From: JBDTNK01 sp039933775
GTDB lineage: Bacteria > Chloroflexota > Limnocylindria > QHBO01
Assembly (NCBI GenBank): GCA_039933775.1
Contig: JBDTNK010000015.1
Span: 1 to 37,799, forward strand
Length of the DNA stretch: 37,799 nucleotides
Direction of reading: 5' to 3'
Made by a program: the position numbers and the translations under genes. The notes under the pieces were generated by a model that searched no databases, had not been told where the DNA came from, and saw nothing but the letters and a program-made list of their open reading frames with translations. Shown piece by piece: positions 8,940-17,394 of this stretch (position 1 is its first letter; every line of letters starts with the position of its first letter).

Positions 8940-9311
8940 TCAGCGGATCACGATCACCTCGGGACCACCGGCAATGCGCGCCCAGGCACGATCCGCGGTG
9001 GCGACGGGAAGCTCGAGCCGCATGCCGAGCGCGAGGCAGAGGCGATCCCCCAGGCTGAGTGACGCATCGGGCCAGGCCAGCGCCGCGAGCTCCGCGTCAG
9101 CCTCGGTCACGTCGGCCACGCCAAGCCCGAACGAGTGCAACAGCCTGGCCGTCGTCTCCACCTGGCCATCGACCTGGTGCACCTTCCGCAGCACCTCTGA
9201 CCAGTTCGCCGCGCCGATGACGCCGTCCATGAGATGCGGCTCGGCAGCGTCGGCGCCCGGCTCGTCCTGCAGCCAGGTGAGCACGACCGATGCATCGACG
9301 ACCGAGTTCAT
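8940..9311 (-). CDS. PIN-domain toxin (VapC type)
   Basis: A 123-residue PIN-domain ribonuclease. The acidic active-site set is recognisable: Asp6 (MNSVVDASVV), Glu39 (ANWSEVLRK), Asp in SLGDRLCLAL and Asp in VATADRAW. VapC toxins cut specific RNAs such as tRNA when freed from their antitoxin. The start overlaps the antitoxin stop by 4 bp (ATGA), the classic vapBC arrangement. It ends 9 bp from the convergent end of the ZIP gene. Confidence 0.88.
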   Translation of the reverse strand: MNSVVDASVVLTWLQDEPGADAAEPHLMDGVIGAANWSEVLRKVHQVDGQVETTARLLHSFGLGVADVTEADAELAALAWPDASLSLGDRLCLALGMRLELPVATADRAWARIAGGPEVIVIR

Positions 9312-9559
9312 TCCTGTGCCTCGCCGATGGCTTCCGCGCGACGTTCGCGCAACAGCTTGTCGGTCATGCTGGCGCCGACACCCGCGAACATTCGCCGCAG
9401 GCGTGCCCTCACGGCGGTACGCGGGAGCAGGAGAATCCCATCGCCGTCCGCTACCGCGACGATCTCGTCGCCGGGCGCGATTCCAATGGCATGCCTGAGT
9501 GGTGCCGGGATCACCACGCGACCCTTGGGTCCCACCGTCACCGTAAACGTGTCACTCAT
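9308..9559 (-). CDS. AbrB/SpoVT-type antitoxin (VapB type)
   Basis: An 83-residue protein whose first half is a SpoVT-AbrB swapped-hairpin DNA-binding domain (TVTVGPKGRVVIPAPLRHAIG, GDEIVAVADGDGILLLP). The basic C-terminal half would wrap the toxin. Such antitoxins also repress their own operon. The start MSDTFTV at 9559 is chosen from the domain boundary; AAGG lies almost on the ATG, too close for a normal ribosome site. Upstream it faces the divergent hutU promoter region. Confidence 0.85.
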   Translation of the reverse strand: MSDTFTVTVGPKGRVVIPAPLRHAIGIAPGDEIVAVADGDGILLLPRTAVRARLRRMFAGVGASMTDKLLRERRAEAIGEAQE

Positions 9560-9647
9560 ACCTTGATGGTGCCACTCACCCATCACCACGTCAACGACAT
9601 GCACCGGTTTCGCGTCGCTGGCCTCGCCGGCTGAGCGTTGGGCGCCG

Positions 9648-9653
9648 TACCAT
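9648..9653 (+). promoter_or_regulatory. -10 element for hutU
   Basis: TACCAT followed by 7 nt and then ATG 9661. No -35 or Shine-Dalgarno is visible, suggesting a leaderless hutU transcript. Confidence 0.5.
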
Positions 9654-9660
9654 GCCGCGC

Positions 9661-11336
<1,676 letters not shown>

Positions 11337-11340
<4 letters not shown>

Positions 11341-12467
11341 CCGCCTTCGATCCCGAGGCGCAGCTCCCCGGTGCGCCGGATCCGTGGGCCGGCTCCTCGA
11401 TGCCGGCGTGGCGCGACGCCGCGCCCTACGCGATGACCGAGATGATCGCCGCCGAGCCCGCGCTCGCCGAGCGGCTGGTCTCGCGGCTTGCCGCGGACCC
11501 GGCGCTCGATCGGCTGGTCGTGGCTGTGCGCGAGGCCGCCACGGTGACGGTCGCGGGCTGCGGGACGAGCGAGCACGCGGCGATGGGGATCGCCGCCATG
11601 CTGCGCGCCTGCGGTGTTCGCGCGGCGGCCGCGCCGGCCATGGACGCGCTGCTCGATCCTTCGGATGGCCTGCTCATCGGCGTGAGCCACGAGGGTGGCA
11701 CGAAGATCACGAACGCGGCACTCGCGGCAGCGCGCGAGCGAGGCGAAGTGACCGCGCTCGTGACGGTCAGCGACCGCTCCCCGGGCGCCGCGCTGGCCGC
11801 CATCACCCTCACGACCGACGAGCAGGATCAATCCTGGGCGCACACCGTGGGCTACCTGTCGCCGCTCCTGGTGGGGTCGGTGCTGGCCGCTCGCCTGCGT
11901 GGCGAGCAGCTCGACGCCGCGCGCATCCGATCCCTGGCCGAGCCAGGAGCCGCACTCGTGAGCGCTGTCGAGGCTGCGGCGGGGGCTCTGGCCAGAGCGT
12001 CGCTGATCGTCGTCGCCGGCACGGGGGCGGACCAGGTGTCGGCGCGAGAGCTGGCGCTGAAGATCGAGGAAGCGTGCCACATCCCGGCGGTGGCGCGCGA
12101 GGTGGAGACGCTCCTCCACGGGCACCTCGCGGCCTTCGACGCAAGCACGGCGATCGTGCTCATCGTCAGCGACCTGCCGCATCGCGACGCGCTGCTGGAG
12201 CGCGCCTCCACGGAGTTCCGGGCCGCGGCCGAGCTCGGAGCGCCGGTCATCGGTCTGCTCGGGACCAAGGCCGCCGCGGCACTTGGTGGCGGCGTCGGCC
12301 ACGTCCCGCTGCCCGCGCCCGACGGCGTCGAGCCGACGATCGCGGCGCTGGTCGGCGCCGCGGTGCCGCTGCAGCTCCTCGCCGAGCGGCTGGCACGCGC
12401 CCGTGGAGTCAACCCCGACACCATCGGCAGGGAGGATCCGCGGCAGATGGCCGCGGCATCGGTCTAG
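11337..12467 (+). CDS. Double SIS-domain phosphosugar isomerase-like protein
   Basis: A 376-residue protein with two SIS domains, like the isomerase half of GlmS and the AgaS/FrlB group, without the glutaminase domain. SIS 1 includes TVAGCGTSEHAAMG and GVSHEGGTKITNAA; SIS 2 includes GTGADQVSARELALKIEEA and LLHGHLAAFD; the tail ARGVNPDTIGREDP resembles the GlmS C-terminal loop. It probably binds a phosphorylated amino sugar or a glycated amine. GTG 11337 overlaps the urocanase stop by 4 bp, so it is coupled to histidine breakdown, an unexplained pairing. Confidence 0.8.
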
Positions 12468-12503
12468 GCTCACCGCGTTTGCGCTTGCGCCCTTGGCCAG
12501 GGG

Positions 12504-12836
12504 CTACTTCTCGGGCAGTGACCGAGCGTAGCCGACGCCGCGTTGCACCCAGGCACGCAGAGCGTCCTGCGTCACTACGGCCTCGCTGCTGACCCGCAAC
12601 CAGCCGTCCATCGGGCGGCCGCGCATCTCCATGCGCTGGACCTGCGGGTCCGCGAGCAACGACGAGCTCTCGCCCGGATCGACACGGACGAGGATCCCGC
12701 CTCCGCCGCTCGCGGCGACCGCCATGCGGGCATCGACCCGGAAGGCCAGGCCGCCGAACATGCGCTTCTCGGAGATGCCCGGCTCGTCCTGAACGATCTC
12801 GCGGATCCGGTCCGCAAGCGTGATGTCGAACGGCAT
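12504..12836 (-). CDS. TfoX N-terminal domain protein
   Basis: A 110-residue stand-alone TfoX_N domain: LADRIREIVQDEPGISEKRMFGGLAFRVD, continuing to GRPMDGWLRVSSE, the usual M-F-G-G and final W-L motifs. In gamma-proteobacteria TfoX/Sxy regulates competence, but short single-domain versions are widespread and of unknown role. The start MPFDIT is set by the domain; CATACT ends 6 nt upstream, resembling the leaderless pattern seen elsewhere here. It stands alone between the SIS gene and tgt. The roughly 290 bp upstream (12837-13130) contain no gene or clear RNA that I can see. Confidence 0.82.
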   Translation of the reverse strand: MPFDITLADRIREIVQDEPGISEKRMFGGLAFRVDARMAVAASGGGGILVRVDPGESSSLLADPQVQRMEMRGRPMDGWLRVSSEAVVTQDALRAWVQRGVGYARSLPEK

Positions 12837-13130
12837 AGGGGGAGTATGAAACGCCTCGGCTGCTTCCGCCGTGGCGTGGATGCGCGCTGTCATTCCGGCT
12901 ATCCGCCCGCGGCATCGGTCTGAAACGTGCGGGAATTGCGTGCCGTGCACGCATCGGCCAATTTCGTTCCCCTGGTTCGCCACCACGTGCACCGCGGCGC
13001 AATGAATCGCCAGAAAACAGCGTCGTTCGCCTCTTCCTTGGCCGATGCGTGCCTGGGGTGCAATCGCAAGGGCGCGGCAGAGCGTGGCGCCCGGCCCGCC
13101 ATGACTCGGCCCGCCACGACCCCGCCAGCC

Positions 13131-14216
13131 TCAGGCCCGCAGCGACTCGAAGAGGCGCACGTAGAAGCGCAGGTTGTGAAGCGTGGCGTAGCGCTCCGCC
13201 GCCGCATCCCCGACCTTGAAAAGGTGATGCAGGTAGGCGCGCGTGAGCCCGGCGCCGCACAGCGGGCAGTCGCAGCCGTCCTCGAGCGGCTCGTGCTCGA
13301 CCCGGTAGCGCGCGTCGTGGATCCGGACCGCGGCGTAGAACGGGTCGCCCGGCGCCGGGCGCCGCCCCGCCCAGCCGGAACGAAACGTGTAGAGCCGTCC
13401 ATGGCGTGCGTCGCGGGTCGGCAGCGCGCAGTCGAAGATCGAGTAGCCGAGCGCGAAGGCGCTCACGACGTGGTCCGGCCGGCCCAGGCCAAGGGCGTGC
13501 TTCGGCGCCGCCTCGGGCAGGGTCGATGCCACCCAGCCCAGGGCATCGGTCATGAGGGCGCCGTCCTCCGCCAGCGGATAGCCGCCGAAGCCGTAGCCGT
13601 CGAAGCCGATTTCGCCCAACTCGGTCGCGCACTGCCGTCGCAGCCGCTCCGAGGCGCCACCCTGCACCACCGCCAAGAGCAGCGGCCGCTCTGCCTCGGG
13701 CATCTTCGCGACCCGACGGTCGAACTCCTCGCGGCAGCGGCGCGCCCATCGTACGGTTCGCTCGACGCTGCGCTCCTGCTCGGCCTCGGGGTCCTCGGGT
13801 GACGTGCAGTCGTCCAGGCAGACGAGGACGTCGGACCCCAGCTGGAACTGGATCCCGATGATGCGCTCCGGTGTCAGGTTCCATTTCTCGCCGGTCGAGG
13901 GTTCGCGAAAGATCACCTCGTTGTCGCGGATCACGCCGCGCGCCGGGTCCTGCCGGATGAGACTCCACACCTGGAAGCCGCCCGAATCGGACAGCACCGG
14001 GCTATCCCAGCCCATGAACCGATGCACGCCACCCGCCGCCTGCACCACCCGCGCGCCGGGCCGCCGCAGCAGGTGGAACGCATTGACGACGAGCCCCTCG
14101 ATCCCGATGCCTCGCAGGTCCTCCGCGCTCACGCCGCGCACACCGGCGCGCGTCGCATCGGGCAGGAAGGTGGGCACCGGCCAGATGCCGCGGCGGGTCC
14201 GCAGCGGCTCAGCCAT
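13131..14216 (-). CDS. tgt: tRNA-guanine transglycosylase family protein (Tgt)
   Basis: A 361-residue TGT that swaps guanine for a queuosine precursor at tRNA position 34. Catalytic blocks are present: DSGGFQVW (general acid Asp), VVQGG, GYGFGGYPLAED, and IFDCALPTRDARHG with the nucleophile Asp. The zinc site is CDCPLCGAGLTRAYLHHLF (Cys3-His). The segment after VVQGG differs from textbook bacterial TGT (GFGGYPLAE rather than AIGGLAVGE), so base specificity could differ. ATG 14216 overlaps the upstream methyltransferase gene by 8 bp. Last gene of the rsmI unit. Confidence 0.88.
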   Translation of the reverse strand: MAEPLRTRRGIWPVPTFLPDATRAGVRGVSAEDLRGIGIEGLVVNAFHLLRRPGARVVQAAGGVHRFMGWDSPVLSDSGGFQVWSLIRQDPARGVIRDNEVIFREPSTGEKWNLTPERIIGIQFQLGSDVLVCLDDCTSPEDPEAEQERSVERTVRWARRCREEFDRRVAKMPEAERPLLLAVVQGGASERLRRQCATELGEIGFDGYGFGGYPLAEDGALMTDALGWVASTLPEAAPKHALGLGRPDHVVSAFALGYSIFDCALPTRDARHGRLYTFRSGWAGRRPAPGDPFYAAVRIHDARYRVEHEPLEDGCDCPLCGAGLTRAYLHHLFKVGDAAAERYATLHNLRFYVRLFESLRA

Positions 14217-15003
14217 CGGTCGGCGCCAGCGTCAGCACGTAGACGAGCTCGTTCGGGACCGATGCCTCCTCGGCGCGCACCACCCGCTCGCCGAGCGCCG
14301 TGAGCAACTCGTCCATGCGGCGGTGGTAGTCCAGCGGCCGCCCACGGCCGAGCGATCGCGCCGGGAAGCTGACGATCGCGCGCGGCGCGCGCAGCCCGCG
14401 GACGACCCGCTCGGCGGCCATCGGATCCTGGCGGTCGAGGGTCGTGACGAGCTTGAGCAGGAGTGCCACGTCCGCCGGCGAAGTCGTTGCGTCCGCGACG
14501 AGGTCCTGCTCGCGGACCTCGTGCGGCTGACCGATGAGCCCCAGGAACTCGCCGACCATGGCGAGCGCGCGACCGTCGACATCGATGGCCGTGATCCTTG
14601 CCTGGCGCGGCAGGCCGTACCACGGCAGCGCCAGCGGTCCGAGCCCGCAGCCAAGGTCGACGAGGCTCTGCGCGCCGGTCGCGTGCACCACGGCGCCGAG
14701 TGCCTCGAGGTGATCGGTGCGCTCGGCGGTCGAGGCGTGTCCGGCCAGCAGACTTCGACAGGCAGCGCGAAACGTGGCTTCTTCCAGGCTGCCGTCGTAC
14801 GCGGCACGAGTCGCATCCAGCGAAACCTGCCGGCCTTCGAATGCGCCGACGGCCTGGTGCAGCCGGCGCTTCACGCGCTTCACGGCATCGTCCAGGTTGC
14901 GAGAGCGCGCGGCCTCCTCCCCGGCGAGCCGAGTGACGAGCCCACGATCGACGTCTCGATAGCGACGCGAGATCGCGACGCGCGCGGCGATCTCCTCGAT
15001 CAC
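14209..15003 (-). CDS. 16S rRNA m7G1405-type methyltransferase homologue (FmrO/Arm family)
   Basis: A 264-residue SAM-dependent methyltransferase matching the FmrO/Sgm/RmtB family along its length. N-terminal helical part: SRRYRDV, then LVTRLAGEE and KRRLHQAVGAF (about 46-55); HASTAER (89-95); SAM motif VDLGCGLGPLAL (115-126); LLLKLVTTLDRQ (181-192); RAIVSFPARSLG (208-219); NELVYVL near the end. RmtB has the counterparts SKKYRAL, RTRLHGICGAY, HASTKER, LDIACGLNPLAL and VSFPTRSLGGR. Known members methylate N7 of G1405 in helix 44 and block gentamicin-type aminoglycosides. GTG 15003 overlaps the rsmI stop by 4 bp; the longer open frame upstream is antisense shadow of rsmI. Resistance versus housekeeping cannot be told. 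Confidence 0.88.
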   Translation of the reverse strand: MIEEIAARVAISRRYRDVDRGLVTRLAGEEAARSRNLDDAVKRVKRRLHQAVGAFEGRQVSLDATRAAYDGSLEEATFRAACRSLLAGHASTAERTDHLEALGAVVHATGAQSLVDLGCGLGPLALPWYGLPRQARITAIDVDGRALAMVGEFLGLIGQPHEVREQDLVADATTSPADVALLLKLVTTLDRQDPMAAERVVRGLRAPRAIVSFPARSLGRGRPLDYHRRMDELLTALGERVVRAEEASVPNELVYVLTLAPTDG

Positions 15004-15827
15004 GCCTTGCTGGCCCGCTGCGCCATCTCGTACGCGGCGCGACGCGCCATCCCGTGGCGGCTGGCCAGGTACGCCGCCACCGTGCGCGCCGATGCGCCGG
15101 CATCGGCCAGCATCTGCGCATCCTCTTCGGCACCGGGTGCGGCGGCCGGTCCCGAGCCGCCGCCGATGAGCAAGGTGCACTCGCCGCGCACCTCGCCCTC
15201 CTCGCGCAGCGCGGCCTCGAGCTCGGAGAGCAGGCCGCGCTGGTATCGCTCGTGGCGCTTCGTCATGCTGCGCGCCAGGCAAGCGGGACGATCCCCGAGT
15301 GCCGCCTGCGCATCGGCCAGCGTTGCCGCCAATCGGTGCGGCGCCTCGAACGCGACGAGCGTCGCGGTGTCATCGGCCAGTGCGGCGAAGAAGGTGCGCC
15401 GCTTTCCGCTCGTGCGCGGCGGGAAGCCGATGAAGCGGAAGGGCAACGGCGGCAGACCGCTCGCCGCCAGTGCCGTGGTGATCGCGGAGGCGCCGGGCAG
15501 GCTCGTGATCGCGATGCCCGCGGCCGCCGCGGCCCGCACCAGCGTGAAACCGGGGTCGCTGAGCAGCGGCGTCCCGGCATCGGTCACCAGCGCGACATCC
15601 TCGCCGGCTTCGAGCCTGCGGATCAGCTCCGCCGTTCGCGCCTCCTCGTTGTGCTCGTGGTAGCTGACCGCGTGGCGCGGGAGGTCGTGGTCGCGGGCCA
15701 GCGTCGCGAAGTGCCGCGTGTCCTCGGCCGCGATCAGCGTCGCGCCGCGCAGCACGTCGAGCGCCCGCAACGTGATGTCACGCGGGTTGCCGATCGGCGT
15801 CGGGACGAGATAGAGGATGCCGGCCAT
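15000..15827 (-). CDS. rsmI: 16S rRNA (cytidine-1402-2'-O)-methyltransferase RsmI
   Basis: A 275-residue tetrapyrrole-methylase-fold protein with RsmI marks: LYLVPTPIGNPRDITLRAL at the N-terminus, AAEDTRH, ALVTDAGTPLLSDPG, SLPGASAITTALAASGL and FEAPHRL. RsmI 2'-O-methylates C1402 in the decoding site of 16S rRNA. ATG 15827 gives the standard N-terminus; ATG 15851 is 24 nt upstream. TAGGCT ends 7 nt before ATG 15827. First gene of a unit with the FmrO-like methyltransferase and tgt; the target nucleotides 1402 and 1405 are only three apart. Confidence 0.94.
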   Translation of the reverse strand: MAGILYLVPTPIGNPRDITLRALDVLRGATLIAAEDTRHFATLARDHDLPRHAVSYHEHNEEARTAELIRRLEAGEDVALVTDAGTPLLSDPGFTLVRAAAAAGIAITSLPGASAITTALAASGLPPLPFRFIGFPPRTSGKRRTFFAALADDTATLVAFEAPHRLAATLADAQAALGDRPACLARSMTKRHERYQRGLLSELEAALREEGEVRGECTLLIGGGSGPAAAPGAEEDAQMLADAGASARTVAAYLASRHGMARRAAYEMAQRASKA

Positions 15828-15834
15828 GCGTCCG

Positions 15835-15840
15835 AGCCTA
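15835..15840 (-). promoter_or_regulatory. -10 element for the rsmI unit
   Basis: TAGGCT on the minus strand, then 7 nt, then ATG 15827. It fits the TANNNT leaderless pattern; no -35 seen. Confidence 0.45.
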
Positions 15841-15913
15841 CCATCGGCCACGTGCCAGCTCGCCGGATCGGGTCGGAGTGCGTGACGTCAGCGGCACCAG
15901 CGGCGCGGCGGGA

Positions 15914-16108
15914 GTTTCCCGAGGGCGGTGCTAACGGCGAAGCACCGGCTCGATAAGGCCCGACATCGTCGCGAAATTGCATGCTGCGGCAATATCCGGA
16001 CACGCTGGGTGGCTGGAACAGCCCTGCTTCTCCGTTAGCACCGCTGCCGGGCAAACCGATCGCGCAAGAACAGCCCTGCCTCTCCGTTAGCACCGCTCGC
16101 GGGCAAAC
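15914..16108. repeat. Three-copy repeat, two direct and one inverted
   Basis: Two 40-bp near-identical direct copies (16017-16056 and 16069-16108, period 52) share AACAGCCCTGC then TCTCCGTTAGCACCGCT then GGGCAAAC. An inverted relative lies at about 15914-15948, matching TGCTTC-x-CCGTTAGCACCGC on the minus strand. The inverted and first direct copies could pair into a long hairpin. The repeats lie in a gene-free stretch (15852-16455) between the divergent rsmI and ftcD units. No transposase or target duplication was seen. Confidence 0.75.
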
Positions 16109-16221
16109 GAGCGCGTCGCAATGGCGGCCCACAGCAGGAACGGGGCTTCGCGCCCGAGCTGCTGTAATCCATGGGTCCCGCCCGGGAAGCGCCGCGCCCA
16201 CGTCTCCGGGCCCCTCAGCCG

Positions 16222-16398
16222 GACTTGGCCAGATGACCATCACGAGATCACGGAACGAAGCCGGACGTCTCCGACTTGGCCAACTGCTCATTGAGCGTGA
16301 CCGCTGGCCAACTCGCACGGCGCCCCTGAGCGGGGCGGAGCGGGCGCCAGGCGTCTCGATCTCGGTCCAGGCTTCGGTGATGAACATCTGGCCAAGTC
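16222..16398. repeat. Repeated CTTGGCCA-type motifs with inverted end copies
   Basis: GACTTGGCCAGATG (16222-16235) recurs exactly inverted at 16385-16398. Between them are GACTTGGCCAACTG (16273-16286) and GCTGGCCAACT (16303-16313), all centred on the palindrome TGGCCA. This could be an array of protein-binding sites or a small degenerate repeat element. It lies just upstream of ftcD, and no convincing gene is present. Confidence 0.6.
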
Positions 16399-16455
16399 GC
16401 CGTCCCCACTGACCGGGCCCGCCCGTCCCCAAGTCCCGTGCCCACTCGCCGGCGC

Positions 16456-16461
16456 TACGAT
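16456..16461 (+). promoter_or_regulatory. -10 element for ftcD
   Basis: TACGAT, then 6 nt, then GTG 16468. No Shine-Dalgarno precedes the GTG, in keeping with a leaderless start. Confidence 0.5.
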
Positions 16462-16467
16462 GCAAGC

Positions 16468-17382
16468 GTGCCATCGCTCATCGAATGCGTCCCGAACTTC
16501 AGCGAGGGGCGCCGCCCCGAGGTCATCGAGGAGATCGTCCGCGCCGTGGGACAGATCGCCGGCGTGACGCTGCTCGACCACAGCCGCGACCCGACGCACA
16601 ACCGCAGCGTGGTCACGTTCGCCGGCGCGGCGCAGCCGGTCGTGAAGGCAGCGACCGCCGCGGTGGGCCGGGCGCTCGAGCTGATCGACATGGAACAGCA
16701 CACCGGCGCGCATCCACGCATCGGCGCGGTCGACGTCATCCCGTTCGTGCCCCTGGGCACGACGACGCTCGAGGAGTGCATCGACCTCGCGCGTCGCTTC
16801 GGTGAGCAGATCGCGCAGCGCTTCGAGCTCCCCGTCTACCTCTATGGCGCGGCGGCGCTGCGCCCGGACCGCCAAAGGCTCGCCGACGTGCGGCGCGGCC
16901 AATACGAGGCGCTGCGCGAGGGCATCGGCACCGATCCCGATCGCACCCCGGATTTCGGCCCCAGCCGCCTTCACCCGCGCGGCGGCGCCGTGGCGGTTGG
17001 TGCGCGAAAGCCGCTCATCGCCTTCAACGTCAACCTCGCGTCGGACGACCTGGCGCTCGCCAAGCGCATCGCGCACGCGATCCGGGAGTCATCGGGCGGG
17101 CTGCCGGCCGTGCAGGCCATGGGCGTTCTGCTCCAGAACCCCGGCCAGCCGCGGATGGCCCAGGTGAGCATGAACCTGGTCGACTGGGAACGCACCGGCA
17201 TCGCCGCCGTGGTGCACGTCATTCGACGGCTGGCTCGCGAAGGAGGGACCGATATCGACCACTGCGAGCTCATCGGTCTTGCCCCCGCCGGTGCCCTGCT
17301 GGAGGTGGCGGCGGATACGCTGGGGCTGCGCGAGTTCAGCGCGGACCAGGCGCTCGAGCTGCGTCTCGCACGGGACAGGTAG
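16468..17382 (+). CDS. ftcD: Glutamate formiminotransferase
   Basis: A 304-residue single-domain formiminotransferase moving the formimino group from N-formimino-L-glutamate to THF. Blocks ECVPNFSEGRRPEV, RDPTHNRSVVTFAG and HTGAHPRIGAVDVIPFVP are present; His82 corresponds to the catalytic His82 of mammalian FTCD. The cyclodeaminase domain fused in mammals is absent; the FchA-like gene at the left edge could supply it. GTG 16468 gives the family N-terminus (the ATG at 16438 adds an unrelated tag) and lies 6 nt after a TACGAT element. argS follows after 12 nt. Confidence 0.94.
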   Translation: MPSLIECVPNFSEGRRPEVIEEIVRAVGQIAGVTLLDHSRDPTHNRSVVTFAGAAQPVVKAATAAVGRALELIDMEQHTGAHPRIGAVDVIPFVPLGTTTLEECIDLARRFGEQIAQRFELPVYLYGAAALRPDRQRLADVRRGQYEALREGIGTDPDRTPDFGPSRLHPRGGAVAVGARKPLIAFNVNLASDDLALAKRIAHAIRESSGGLPAVQAMGVLLQNPGQPRMAQVSMNLVDWERTGIAAVVHVIRRLAREGGTDIDHCELIGLAPAGALLEVAADTLGLREFSADQALELRLARDR

Positions 17383-17394
17383 ACTCAACGGCCC

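Noticed and set aside
12837..13130. Search for a tRNA or small RNA in the TfoX-tgt gap
   Set aside because: A short hairpin (GCGTGC/GCACGC) exists but there is no T-loop, anticodon arm or other RNA signature.
13804..15663. 619-codon plus-strand frame over tgt, the methyltransferase and rsmI
   Set aside because: Antisense to three well-supported genes; composition is a shadow of GC-rich codons.
15981..16412. 143-codon plus-strand frame in the repeat region
   Set aside because: It spans the direct repeats and the TTGGCCA sites, has no ribosome site and no family resemblance; treated as non-coding.
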